Assembly: GCA_024234935.1 (NCBI GenBank)
Contig: JACKNI010000007.1
Span: 1-64,000 of the forward strand
Length of the DNA stretch: 64,000 nt
Reading direction: 5' to 3'
Source of the DNA: Chromatiales bacterium
Lineage (GTDB): Bacteria > Pseudomonadota > Gammaproteobacteria > Steroidobacterales > GCA-2729495
This document shows positions 1 to 9,027 of this stretch, in pieces. How positions within the stretch are numbered: position 1 is the first letter of the stretch; each line of letters begins with the position of its first letter. The translations under genes were made by a program, and so were the position numbers. The notes beneath the pieces were generated by a model that was not told where the DNA came from, did no database searches, and saw only the letters and a program-made list of their open reading frames with translations.

Positions 1-2278
1 GCACTCGTATCTGCGCATGCTCTACAAGTATCCGCAGACCGCATTTCCTTATGCGCAACTTGTCAGCGAAAACCATCAGCGCGGCGCGTCGCAGCCCGAG
101 TACGAGCTGATGGACACCGGTGTGTTCGACAACGATCGCTACTTCGATGTGTCCGTCGAGTACGCGCAGGCGGCGCCTGAAGACATCCTGATGCGCATCA
201 CTGCCGTCAATCGCGGTGCTGATGCCGCGCCGCTGCACATCCTGCCGCAGTTGTGGTTCAGGAATACCTGGAGCTGGCAGGAGCACAGCGTGCGGCCGCG
301 CATTTGGCACGCCGATGAAAACGAGCTATTTGCCGAGCACGCCGAGCTGGGTACTTGCCGGCTCTATGTCGATGGCGAGCCGGAGCTGCTCTTTACCGAC
401 AACGACACCAACTTCCGCAAGCTCGATGGCCTTGACGTGTCTGGCTACTTCAAGGACGGCTTTCACGAGCGTGTGATCGGGGGTGCAAAAGATGCCGTGA
501 ATCCGGCCCGTACCGGCACAAAGTTTGCAGCCTGGCACCGTTTTACCGTGCCGGCGCAGGGCAGCGTCGAGGTGCGGCTGCGCCTGTGCCGGCAGCCGGT
601 CTCGCTGCCTTTCCGGGATTTCTCCGCCATCCTTGCCGAGCGCAAGGCGGAAGCCGACAGCTTCTATGCACGCATACAGCTCGGCCTGGAGGACGATGAT
701 GCGCGCGCCATCCAGCGTCAGGCCTTTGCCGGTCTGATCTGGTCCAAGCAGTTCTACTACTACGATGTGCCGCAATGGCTGAAGGGTGATCCGGCACAAC
801 CGCCGCCGCCTTCGAGTCGCCGGCATGGACGCAACTGGGAATGGCAGCACCTCAACAATGCCGACATCATCTCGATGCCGGACAAGTGGGAATATCCCTG
901 GTACGCGGCCTGGGATCTGGCCTTCCACATGCTGCCCTTTGCGCTGATCGATCCGGGCTTTGCCAAGCGCCAGCTCGTGTTGCTGACCCGTGAGTGGTAC
1001 ATGCACCCGAACGGGCAGATACCGGCCTATGAGTGGGCCTTTGGCGATGTCAATCCGCCCGTGCATGCCTGGGCGGCATGGCGGGTGTTCCAGATCGACC
1101 GGGTGCAGCGCGGCGGCAGGGGCGACCTGCCATTTCTCGAGCGCGTATTCCACAAGCTGCTGCTCAATTTCACCTGGTGGGTGAACCGCAAGGACACCGA
1201 TGGCCGTAACGTCTTCCAGGGCGGCTTCCTCGGTCTCGACAACATCGGCGTATTCGACCGCAGCTCGGAACTGCCGACTGGCGGCTTCATCGACCAGTCC
1301 GATGGTACGAGCTGGATGGCAATGTACTCGCTGAACATGATGCGCATCGCGCTTGAGCTTGCCCGGCATAACAACGTCTACGAGGATATCGCGACGAAAT
1401 TCTTCGAGCATTTTCTGAGTATCGCCGAAGCCATGACCAGCATGGGCGAAGGTGAGCTCGGGCTGTGGGATGACGAAGACAAGTTCTTCTATGACGTCCT
1501 GCATATGCCTGACGGCAGGATGGAACGCCTCAAGGTCCGCTCGATGGTCGGCCTGATCCCGCTGTTTGCCGTGGAGACCATCGATGCGGACATGCTGGAG
1601 AAGCTGCCCGGCTTTGCCCGGCGGCTGGAGTGGTTCCTGAACTACCGTCCTGATCTCGCCGCGCTGGTCTCGCACTGGGATGTGGGCGGCAAGGGCGAGA
1701 GACGTCTGCTGTCACTGTTGCGCGGCCAGCGCATGAAACAGCTGCTCCGGCGCATGCTCGATGAGACCGAGTTTCTGTCGGAGTTCGGTGTACGGGCGCT
1801 GTCGCGCTTCCACGCGGAACATCCCTACGAGTTCGACGTGAACGGCGACAGACTTGTGGTTGCCTATCAGCCGGCGGAGTCGGATACGGGCTTTTTTGGC
1901 GGCAACTCGAACTGGCGCGGGCCGATCTGGTTTCCGGTGAACTTTCTCATCATCGAGTCGCTGCAGAAGTTTCACTATTACTACGGTGACGACTTCAAGG
2001 TGGAGTGTCCGACCGGATCGGGCAACTACATGACGATCAAGGAGGTATCAGAGGAACTGACGCGCCGGCTGGCGCGGATTTTTCTCAAGGGTCCGGACGG
2101 CAAGCGCCCGGTATATGGCCATGACGCGCGCATGCAGACCGATGCGCATTTTCGCGACCATCTGCAGTTTTACGAATACTTCCACGGCGATACCGGCCGC
2201 GGTGTGGGTGCCTCGCACCAGACCGGCTGGACGGCGCTGATTGCCAAGCTCCTGCAGCCCCGTCGCCCGACCGGCTGA
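1..2278 (+). CDS. GH63 / MGH1-like glycoside hydrolase, 5'-truncated by window edge
   Basis: The reading frame is open from the first bases; codons before the first ATG (at 17) read H-S-Y-L-R and join a run typical of this family, so the true start lies outside the window. The visible 758 or so residues match the alpha/alpha-barrel catalytic domain of GH63 enzymes (processing glucosidase, YgjK, mannosylglycerate/glucosylglycerate hydrolase relatives). Family-like segments are WDLAFHM (near 910), GQIPAYEWAFGDVNPP (near 1015), GFLGLDNIGVFDRS (near 1230) and SNWRGPIWFPVNF (near 1910). No signal peptide can be judged. A role in hydrolysis of a glucosylated or mannosylated compatible solute or oligosaccharide is family knowledge; the exact substrate is not decided by sequence. 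A REPIN-like palindrome pair follows the stop codon directly. Confidence 0.8.
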   Translation, partial: HSYLRMLYKYPQTAFPYAQLVSENHQRGASQPEYELMDTGVFDNDRYFDVSVEYAQAAPEDILMRITAVNRGADAAPLHILPQLWFRNTWSWQEHSVRPRIWHADENELFAEHAELGTCRLYVDGEPELLFTDNDTNFRKLDGLDVSGYFKDGFHERVIGGAKDAVNPARTGTKFAAWHRFTVPAQGSVEVRLRLCRQPVSLPFRDFSAILAERKAEADSFYARIQLGLEDDDARAIQRQAFAGLIWSKQFYYYDVPQWLKGDPAQPPPPSSRRHGRNWEWQHLNNADIISMPDKWEYPWYAAWDLAFHMLPFALIDPGFAKRQLVLLTREWYMHPNGQIPAYEWAFGDVNPPVHAWAAWRVFQIDRVQRGGRGDLPFLERVFHKLLLNFTWWVNRKDTDGRNVFQGGFLGLDNIGVFDRSSELPTGGFIDQSDGTSWMAMYSLNMMRIALELARHNNVYEDIATKFFEHFLSIAEAMTSMGEGELGLWDDEDKFFYDVLHMPDGRMERLKVRSMVGLIPLFAVETIDADMLEKLPGFARRLEWFLNYRPDLAALVSHWDVGGKGERRLLSLLRGQRMKQLLRRMLDETEFLSEFGVRALSRFHAEHPYEFDVNGDRLVVAYQPAESDTGFFGGNSNWRGPIWFPVNFLIIESLQKFHYYYGDDFKVECPTGSGNYMTIKEVSEELTRRLARIFLKGPDGKRPVYGHDARMQTDAHFRDHLQFYEYFHGDTGRGVGASHQTGWTALIAKLLQPRRPTG

Positions 2279-2279
2279 A

Positions 2280-2333
2280 TCGCGGCTGAAGCCGCTCCTA
2301 CGACGCGCCCGGCAGGAGCGGCTTTAGCCGCGA
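2280..2333. repeat. REP/REPIN-like inverted pair of palindromes
   Basis: The left arm (2280-2299) and right arm (2314-2333) are reverse complements with a single mismatch. Each arm is itself a hairpin of the form GCGGCT-(G/A)-A-AGCCGC followed by TCCT. This is the shape of REPIN elements (two inverted REP sequences) seen in Pseudomonas and Xanthomonas relatives, which are spread by RAYT transposases. It lies between the glycosidase stop and the convergent end of the signalling operon, so it may also act as a bidirectional terminator. No RAYT gene is in the window. Confidence 0.75.
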
Positions 2334-2346
2334 GTCCGCCGCGATC

Positions 2347-2952
2347 CTAGCCGACGTGGGTCTGCATCTCCTTGAGCAGATCGGCGAGGTCGATGGCAAG
2401 TTCCTCATCCTCTTCGTCCAGGCAGATCGCACCGCTTTCGTCGGTCTCGATCAGGGTGATGCCGGGGTTGGCCCGCTCGAGTTCATCCAGCAGGGCCTGC
2501 TTTTTCTCATACTCACGCAGCAGTTTGCAGCTCAGCTCAACCAGTTGCTTGTGCTCGAGTGCCTGACGGATGGTGATGCGCAGCTCGGCCGGATTGCACG
2601 GCTTGAGCAGGAAACGGTAGACCTCTCCCTCGTTGATCGCGCGGACTGCGGCTTCAAGATCCGCCTGCCCGGACAGGATCATGCGGATCGTATTCGGATA
2701 CTTCTTGCGTACCTCGGTCAGGAACTGCGATCCGGACATGCCGGGCATGCGTTCATCGGAGACGATGACGTCCACCGGTTCGCGCGCCAGAATGTCAAAC
2801 GCACCGCCAACGGTTGCTGCCGTGTGGATTTTCCACGGATCACCGTGCAGGGCACGTTTCAGTCCTGCCGTGACGTTTGGCTCATCGTCGAGCAACAGTA
2901 CGGCGGGTAATCTGGCCGGGCTGTTCATGATCTTCTCTGGTGATGCATTCAT
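2347..2952 (-). CDS. Stand-alone response regulator (REC domain plus acidic tail)
   Basis: The 201-residue protein has one CheY-like receiver domain (about residues 16-135). It has the acidic pocket LLLDDEPN, phospho-acceptor Asp66 in VSDERMPG, the conserved Ser/Thr region MILSGQ and Lys in FLLKPC. After a coiled stretch it ends in an acidic tail rich in Asp and Glu (about 165-200). There is no output domain, so it probably works by protein contact or as a phosphate sink. It is the last gene of a five-gene minus-strand signalling operon, 11 bases after the preceding gene, with an AGGAA ribosome binding site about 8 bases before its ATG. The receiver is closely similar to those of the two genes before it, so the three probably arose by duplication. 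Confidence 0.88.
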   Translation of the reverse strand: MNASPEKIMNSPARLPAVLLLDDEPNVTAGLKRALHGDPWKIHTAATVGGAFDILAREPVDVIVSDERMPGMSGSQFLTEVRKKYPNTIRMILSGQADLEAAVRAINEGEVYRFLLKPCNPAELRITIRQALEHKQLVELSCKLLREYEKKQALLDELERANPGITLIETDESGAICLDEEDEELAIDLADLLKEMQTHVG

Positions 2953-2963
2953 TGTGTTCGTTC

Positions 2964-4103
2964 CTACAGGCAGACGACTACACGCAGCGGTTCAATGATG
3001 CCGACGCCCGCCGCGACACTGTGCAGCCGTTCCAGCATGGTGCGGGTCACTTCCTGGCCATTGGGTACCAGACGGATTCCCTTGCTGCTCATCACGTCCT
3101 GGTCCAGGACCATTCCCGGCTCCAGCTGGCGCAGTTCGAGCACGCGGGTTACCGCTTTTGCCCGCTCCAGGGGTATGTTTCGCAGGGCTTCCAGTACGCT
3201 TTTTGGCAGCTCGTATTCCGGCGCCCGCAGTGCCCCGACGGCTTCCTGCGGTTTGCTGCCGCTGGAGAGCATCTGATCAAGTTCACTGGCGGTACGCAGC
3301 AGCAATTTGCTGAGCGAGGTCGCATCCCAGGCGGACAGCTCTGCCGGCATCTTGTCCAGTGCCTGGTGCGCGTCCTGAGCGGCGACGATTTCGGCAACGG
3401 CTTCGAGTCTGGGTACGCCGGCCAGCAGCTTGCCGGCAAGTGCAGGATGCGTGGCGTACATCGTCTGTTCATCGGGCGAGAGGGTTTGGCCGGCATAGAC
3501 CTTGGCCAGCGTGTCGGCCGGCAGCGCGACACAGCCGAGCTGGGACAGCATGCTGGCGAGTTTGAGCTCCCAGGGCATGGGCAGGCCAAGCGCATGGACC
3601 AGCGCCTCCGCGTAGCGCTGGATCCGCGCTGCCCGGCTGTAGGCACCGGGGTTTGTCATGCCGAGTATTTCCGTAAGCACGCCTACCGCGCCGCTCAAGG
3701 TTTTTTCCAGCAGCTCTTTTTCGGCATGGACCAGTGCGTACTGTCGCAGCGCAGAGTCAACCGCATCGACCAGATGCTCGCCCGAGCAGGGCTTGGTCAG
3801 GAAACGGAAGATGTGTCCTTCGTTGACTGCCGCGATGGTCGATTCCATATCTGCCTGGCCGGACAGGATCATCCGTACGGAATCGGGGCTGACAGCCCGC
3901 ACCCTGGTCAGGAATTGCGAGCCGTTCATCTGTGGCATGCGCATGTCGGAAACGACAACCGCATAGGGGCCGTTGGCGGCGAGCATCTTCAGCCCCTCTT
4001 CAGCGCTGGTGGCGGTGTCGATCGCCACGTGCTTGCGCAGCTGACGTCTGAAGCCCTCGAGGACGTTGGGCTCATCGTCGACAAACAGGACCCTGGCTGT
4101 CAT
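2964..4103 (-). CDS. Response regulator with degenerate HD-GYP-like output domain
   Basis: 379 residues. The N-terminal receiver (1-120) has VDDEPN, phospho-acceptor Asp53 (VSDMRMP), MILSGQ and LTKPC. The C-terminal part (about 130-300) follows the layout of HD-GYP cyclic-di-GMP phosphodiesterases (RpfG-like). The metal-binding HD pair of the usual LLHDIGK is replaced by LSQLGC (187-188), and the HHE..DGxGYP segment is replaced by AAQDAHQ. The key metal ligands are therefore missing, and I infer loss of phosphodiesterase activity. The start is the ATG at 4103, which overlaps the stop of the upstream HDOD gene as ATGA. An upstream in-frame start would add 27 unrelated residues and is less likely. 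Confidence 0.82.
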   Translation of the reverse strand: MTARVLFVDDEPNVLEGFRRQLRKHVAIDTATSAEEGLKMLAANGPYAVVVSDMRMPQMNGSQFLTRVRAVSPDSVRMILSGQADMESTIAAVNEGHIFRFLTKPCSGEHLVDAVDSALRQYALVHAEKELLEKTLSGAVGVLTEILGMTNPGAYSRAARIQRYAEALVHALGLPMPWELKLASMLSQLGCVALPADTLAKVYAGQTLSPDEQTMYATHPALAGKLLAGVPRLEAVAEIVAAQDAHQALDKMPAELSAWDATSLSKLLLRTASELDQMLSSGSKPQEAVGALRAPEYELPKSVLEALRNIPLERAKAVTRVLELRQLEPGMVLDQDVMSSKGIRLVPNGQEVTRTMLERLHSVAAGVGIIEPLRVVVCL

Positions 4104-5347
4104 TCGGCAGCTCCATGGAGATGTGCTGACCATGCCGATTGCCATACCGGCCACCTTTCGCGCATGCCGAACTCCGTGAGGCAACGGGTATCAAGTCCGA
4201 GTTCCTTGCAATCGGCGTCCGTTTGCTCCGGAAAATGTACCAGGCGGTCGGCAGCATGCACGATGGCCGGCAGTCCGATTCCCCCGGTTACTGCATCGCC
4301 GGCGCGTTCATGGAACGCCACCGACTCAACCACTGCATCGGTGAGTCCCCACAAGCCGAGCAGGTAGGCGCCGATATCCGCGTGCGTGGTCTGCAGGACT
4401 TCCCGTTCGGCGTGGATGGCACTATTGTCGCGTGCCGTAGCCAGTACTTCGCCAAACTGCTCGGGCATGGACTGGGCAAGAACCAGCTTGCCGACGTCGT
4501 GCAGCATTCCGGCCAGAAAGGCATCGTCGAGTTCCGCCTTGTCGCAGCCCTGCTGGCCGGCGATGATTCGCGCGGCACTGGCCGTCGCCAGACTGTGTTG
4601 CCAGAGTTTCTCGATACTGAAGCCAGGTACGTTGATCGGCGGCGATTCCTTGAAGATCCCCTGGGCCAGCACCAGCGTGATCAGCGTGTCCAGGCCCAGG
4701 AAAGCCACGGCACGCTCTACCGTGTTGACCGGCTTCGACAGGCCGAAGAAAGCCGAACTCACCAGTTTGAGCAGCGTGGCGGTCATGGCCACGTCTTTGC
4801 CGATGACCTTGCCTACATCAGCCAGTGAGGCATTGGGTTTCTGCAGGCTCGCCATGACTTCCCGGTAGACCACCGGCAAGCTGGGCAGGCTGCCGATTTC
4901 GCCGACTATTTTCTGCAGATGCTCATCCTGCAGCAATGTGCGCAATGCAAAGGCGCGCTTGATGGTGCGCTTGAGCAGCTCCGGGTCACAGGGTTTGTTG
5001 AGGTACTGGTGGGCGTTGCCTACCGTTTTCATGATCGAAGCGGTATCAGAATGCCCGGAGAGAATCAGTCGCACACTGTCCGGCGAGATCTCCTTTACGC
5101 GGGCCAGCAGGTCGGCACCATCCATGCCGGGCATGCGCATGTCGGAGACCACGACGTCGAAGGGCTTTTGCGCACTGCGCCACTCAGCCATGACGTCGAG
5201 TGCGGCTTCGCCGCTTTCGGCAAATTCCATATCCCATTCGTTGCGCATGCTGCGCAACATGCGACGCATGCCCTCGCGAATATTGGGCTCATCGTCGACA
5301 AAAAGTATACGAGTCATGCGTTGCTTCTCCATGGCTGGTCTGCTCAT
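4100..5347 (-). CDS. Response regulator with HDOD output domain
   Basis: 415 residues. The receiver domain (about 12-130) has VDDEPN, Asp69 in VSDMRMP, LILSGH and LNKPC. The HDOD domain (about 150-350) has the typical opening LPSLPVVYREVM, and later LAGMLHDVGKLVL and HAERE...THADIGAYLLGLWGL. HDOD proteins usually have regulatory rather than enzymatic roles in signalling, though this copy keeps an HD pair (LHDVGK). The ATG overlaps the stop of the upstream kinase as ATGA, which supports this start; an internal ATG ten codons later (MTRILF) is an alternative. It is probably phosphorylated by one or both of the upstream kinases. Confidence 0.88.
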   Translation of the reverse strand: MSRPAMEKQRMTRILFVDDEPNIREGMRRMLRSMRNEWDMEFAESGEAALDVMAEWRSAQKPFDVVVSDMRMPGMDGADLLARVKEISPDSVRLILSGHSDTASIMKTVGNAHQYLNKPCDPELLKRTIKRAFALRTLLQDEHLQKIVGEIGSLPSLPVVYREVMASLQKPNASLADVGKVIGKDVAMTATLLKLVSSAFFGLSKPVNTVERAVAFLGLDTLITLVLAQGIFKESPPINVPGFSIEKLWQHSLATASAARIIAGQQGCDKAELDDAFLAGMLHDVGKLVLAQSMPEQFGEVLATARDNSAIHAEREVLQTTHADIGAYLLGLWGLTDAVVESVAFHERAGDAVTGGIGLPAIVHAADRLVHFPEQTDADCKELGLDTRCLTEFGMRERWPVWQSAWSAHLHGAAE

Positions 5348-6232
5348 GCGGCCTCGCTGTCGCTGTCGGAGGACGCATCGGCATCCGGCACGGCGAGAGG
5401 CAGGCGGATGATGAAGGTGGTGCCTTGGCCGGGTGCGGACTCGACGCTGATGGTGCCACCGTGCTTGTCGACGATGACGTTGTGGGTGATGGCGAGTCCC
5501 TGTCCGGTGCCCTTGCCGACCCCCTTGGTGGTGAAGAAGGGATCGAAGATACGGGCGGCCACCTCGGGGGTCATGCCGCAGCCGGTATCGCTGATGGAGA
5601 TCTCGGCACAGTTGCCGTCCTTGCGGGTGCGGAGGGTGATGGTGCCGCGGCCATTGGCGCCGTCGCCGACCACATCGCCGATGGCGTGTGCGGCATTGAC
5701 GATCATGTTGAGGATGACCTGGTTGAAGTCACCGGGCATGACCGGGACCTGGGGCAGCTCGGGGTCGAAGTCGGTGACGAGTTCAGCGACATACTTCCAC
5801 TCGTTGGAGGCAACGGTGGCGGTGCTGGCCATGGCACGGTTGACATCGAGCGGGGTGCGCTCGGTGGCCGGATGGGAGAAGTCCTTCATGGCGCGGACGA
5901 TGTTGGCAACGCGCGTGACGCCATCGAGCGACTGGCTGATGGCGGTGGGGATCTCGGTGAGCAGGTAGTCGGTGTCGGCCGACTCAAGTGCCTTGCTGAG
6001 CTCGGCTGAAGGGATTGCGCCTTCAACGGCGCTCTCGGTGAGCGCCTTGAGTGTCTTGAGCAAGATGCCGACGTCGCCGAACGACTCCTTGAGGAAGCGG
6101 ATGTTGTCGCCGACGTACTGTGTCGGGGTATTGATCTCGTGGGCGATGCCGGCCGCGAGCTGGCCGACCGCTTCAAGCTTCTGGCCGCGCAGCAGCTGCT
6201 GCTCCATCTCCAGCTTCGCGGAGATGTCGCGC
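5341..6232. repeat. Direct repeat copy A (892 bp), 3' end of dCache-type kinase gene
   Basis: This block appears identical, by eye and by identical translation in several frames, to 8136-9027, offset by 2,795 bases. It begins three bases outside the stop codon and ends abruptly inside the codons just before the dimerisation helix. Flanking sequence diverges at once on both sides. It encodes the whole HisKA-like and HATPase part shared by the two kinases. Confidence 0.95.
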
Positions 6233-8142
6233 TTGACCACGACAAATGCGCTGAGTTTTCCGTCACTGTTCCGGATTGGCGAGACGCTCACGTCTTCAAC
6301 GAATACCGTGCCCTCATTGTCGCGGCTTGTCAGTACGCCATGCCACTTCAGGCCACCACGTGCCGCAGCCTCCATGGCGTCTATCTGGCCGTCGCTTGCG
6401 TCGAATTCACGGAGTGTTTCCGGACGTTTGCCTTTCACTGCAGCCAGTGTGCAGTTGTGGGTACGTTCGTAGGTCGGATTGATATAGATGATCTCTCCGG
6501 TCGGCGTCAGGATCTCCATGCATTCCTGAGCTGATTCGACGGCTGCTGCGAGATGCAGCAGGCGTTCTTCAGCCTTCTTGCGCGCGCTGATGTCACGTAT
6601 GACGGCGCCGAACAGCTGTTCGCCATCTACCGTGAAGGTATCGAGCATCAATTCAACCGGGAAGATTTCCCCGGATTTCCGGCGGGCTCGTACCTCGCGT
6701 ACCTGCCCCAGCATGTCAGTGTCCTCACCGGTCTGGTACCGCAGATAGTCCTTGACGTGTTTGGCCTGGGAACGCGTCGGCAGCAGCGCACTGACCGAGG
6801 TGCCAAGAACCTCGCTGGCCATATAGCCGAAGATCCTTTCCGCAGCCGGGTTGAATCCCACGATGCGTCGCTGGCTGTCGGCGACGATGTGTGCGTCCTG
6901 CATGGTTTCAATGATCGCGCGGTGCCGTGCTTCGCTGCTGGCCAGATTCTGGACCAGACCGGAAAATGCGCGAGCCAGTTCACCGATTTCATCCGTATTT
7001 TCGACGGGCAGCGTATCCAGTTGCTGTCCATGCTGGTATGCCCTGACCGCAGTGTTCATGCGCAAGAGCGGGCGCACCACCTTTCCGGTGGCGAGAAAGA
7101 CGATCGGCAGGGTCAGCAGTCCGGCCGCCACAAAAGTGCCGAGTATCTCCAGCCAGCTGGGCTGGATGGCTGCGGCAATCACGGCCTCGGGCGTCGCCAG
7201 TGTGATGTGCAGGAACCGTTCGGGCTTCGCGGGTTCCAGTGCTACGTCTGCATTGGCCAGTACCTGCAGTGCGCCATGGTGGTCTGGCGTGAGGATGGTG
7301 CTTGCCTTGCTGGCCGAAAGCTCTGGCAGGACAAGCTCCGGAAACCGCTGTCCCATGCTCGCGAGACTTTCCTGGTCGCCGGGGTTGAGCAGGATGGTGC
7401 CGTCTCTGCTACTGACATACGGCCTGATTGCCTGTCCGGTCTCGTTGTCCATCGACTGACCGAGGGGGGCGAGGTCCATGTCTACAAAGGCAAGTCCGAA
7501 CCGTGTCCCGTCACCGGCATAAAGCGGCGTCACGGCGCGGATGAGGGTGCGTCGCGTGGGCCCGGGTGTTGCCGCCTTCTGTTCATTCCAACCATCAGAG
7601 AGCCAGGTCTGGTCTTCCGCAAGCATGGTCCCGGCCCTGAACGATGGCGTTGCGCGCAGATCGTGCAGCGCCGTGTCCGGAACGGCGGCGGGATACTCGC
7701 CATCGCTGTGTACGCGCATGACCTCACGGCCATCGTTGCCGATGATTCCGATCTGGTGGTAAGTCGTCCTGGCACGCATCAGGGCAACAAGAACCTGTGT
7801 CGCGCGGTTGTAGCAGCGGCGCAGATCAACATCTATGGCGGCCGTACACTCGGTACTGGTGAATTCGGTGATGGCCGGCAAGGTGGCTATGAGCAAGGTA
7901 TCGCGACGCAGGGTATCCAGGTTCCGGGCGAACATCTTTTCTGCCGACTGTGCCTCGCGGCTCAGCAAGGTGCGCTGGGTAGCCAGCAGTCCGAGCTTTG
8001 CGCCGTGGTAAACCAGAAGGCCTCCCACCGCGACTGCGTTGAAAGTCAGTACGCTGGCTATGGCCATGGTCTTGAAACGTATGCCAAAGCCCCGCTTGTG
8101 CGTTTTCGCGGGCATGTTGATATTTGCGAGGGAGGTGCTCAT
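5344..8142 (-). CDS. Membrane sensor histidine kinase (periplasmic Cache-like sensor, HAMP, two PAS)
   Basis: 932 residues. TM1 is at about 25-46. A large periplasmic region (about 48-325) resembles a double Cache sensor, with GIIGNDGREVMRV and RDGTILLNPGD. TM2 is at about 333-355, a HAMP-like linker at 357-405, PAS1 at about 405-525 and PAS2 at about 530-643. The H-box GIAHEINTP (His near 667) and an HATPase with N-box, DTGCGM, FDPFFTTK and GKGTGQGLA follow. There is no receiver, so phosphate presumably passes to the downstream receivers. The ATG overlaps the upstream kinase stop (ATGA) and its own stop overlaps the HDOD gene start. The last roughly 296 codons are nucleotide-identical to the upstream kinase; the sensor half is unrelated. 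Confidence 0.92.
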   Translation of the reverse strand: MSTSLANINMPAKTHKRGFGIRFKTMAIASVLTFNAVAVGGLLVYHGAKLGLLATQRTLLSREAQSAEKMFARNLDTLRRDTLLIATLPAITEFTSTECTAAIDVDLRRCYNRATQVLVALMRARTTYHQIGIIGNDGREVMRVHSDGEYPAAVPDTALHDLRATPSFRAGTMLAEDQTWLSDGWNEQKAATPGPTRRTLIRAVTPLYAGDGTRFGLAFVDMDLAPLGQSMDNETGQAIRPYVSSRDGTILLNPGDQESLASMGQRFPELVLPELSASKASTILTPDHHGALQVLANADVALEPAKPERFLHITLATPEAVIAAAIQPSWLEILGTFVAAGLLTLPIVFLATGKVVRPLLRMNTAVRAYQHGQQLDTLPVENTDEIGELARAFSGLVQNLASSEARHRAIIETMQDAHIVADSQRRIVGFNPAAERIFGYMASEVLGTSVSALLPTRSQAKHVKDYLRYQTGEDTDMLGQVREVRARRKSGEIFPVELMLDTFTVDGEQLFGAVIRDISARKKAEERLLHLAAAVESAQECMEILTPTGEIIYINPTYERTHNCTLAAVKGKRPETLREFDASDGQIDAMEAAARGGLKWHGVLTSRDNEGTVFVEDVSVSPIRNSDGKLSAFVVVKRDISAKLEMEQQLLRGQKLEAVGQLAAGIAHEINTPTQYVGDNIRFLKESFGDVGILLKTLKALTESAVEGAIPSAELSKALESADTDYLLTEIPTAISQSLDGVTRVANIVRAMKDFSHPATERTPLDVNRAMASTATVASNEWKYVAELVTDFDPELPQVPVMPGDFNQVILNMIVNAAHAIGDVVGDGANGRGTITLRTRKDGNCAEISISDTGCGMTPEVAARIFDPFFTTKGVGKGTGQGLAITHNVIVDKHGGTISVESAPGQGTTFIIRLPLAVPDADASSDSDSEAA

Positions 8143-9027
8143 GCGGCCTCGCTGTCGCTGTCGGAGGACGCATCGGCATCCGGCACGGCGAGAGGCAGGC
8201 GGATGATGAAGGTGGTGCCTTGGCCGGGTGCGGACTCGACGCTGATGGTGCCACCGTGCTTGTCGACGATGACGTTGTGGGTGATGGCGAGTCCCTGTCC
8301 GGTGCCCTTGCCGACCCCCTTGGTGGTGAAGAAGGGATCGAAGATACGGGCGGCCACCTCGGGGGTCATGCCGCAGCCGGTATCGCTGATGGAGATCTCG
8401 GCACAGTTGCCGTCCTTGCGGGTGCGGAGGGTGATGGTGCCGCGGCCATTGGCGCCGTCGCCGACCACATCGCCGATGGCGTGTGCGGCATTGACGATCA
8501 TGTTGAGGATGACCTGGTTGAAGTCACCGGGCATGACCGGGACCTGGGGCAGCTCGGGGTCGAAGTCGGTGACGAGTTCAGCGACATACTTCCACTCGTT
8601 GGAGGCAACGGTGGCGGTGCTGGCCATGGCACGGTTGACATCGAGCGGGGTGCGCTCGGTGGCCGGATGGGAGAAGTCCTTCATGGCGCGGACGATGTTG
8701 GCAACGCGCGTGACGCCATCGAGCGACTGGCTGATGGCGGTGGGGATCTCGGTGAGCAGGTAGTCGGTGTCGGCCGACTCAAGTGCCTTGCTGAGCTCGG
8801 CTGAAGGGATTGCGCCTTCAACGGCGCTCTCGGTGAGCGCCTTGAGTGTCTTGAGCAAGATGCCGACGTCGCCGAACGACTCCTTGAGGAAGCGGATGTT
8901 GTCGCCGACGTACTGTGTCGGGGTATTGATCTCGTGGGCGATGCCGGCCGCGAGCTGGCCGACCGCTTCAAGCTTCTGGCCGCGCAGCAGCTGCTGCTCC
9001 ATCTCCAGCTTCGCGGAGATGTCGCGC
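8136..9027. repeat. Direct repeat copy B (892 bp), 3' end of MHYT-type kinase gene
   Basis: This is the second copy of the block at 5341-6232, in the same orientation. The copies are separated by about 1.9 kb of unique sequence coding for the sensor half of the dCache-type kinase. Recombination between them would delete one kinase and leave an intact in-frame chimera. Confidence 0.95.

Noticed and set aside
326..1675. 449-codon open frame on the minus strand opposite the glycosidase
   Set aside because: Shadow of a GC-rich gene; the translation has no domain pattern and the plus frame has clear GH63 motifs.
6553..8763. 736-codon plus-strand frame across the kinase genes
   Set aside because: Antisense to both kinases; the translation is low-complexity, and its similarity to the frame at 4919-5968 only reflects the 892-bp direct repeat.
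5341..9027. Assembly artefact as the explanation for the identical kinase segments
   Set aside because: Both flanks of each copy are unique and coding-consistent, and both chimeric genes are in frame with ATGA junctions. A misassembly cannot be excluded without reads, but is not the simplest reading.
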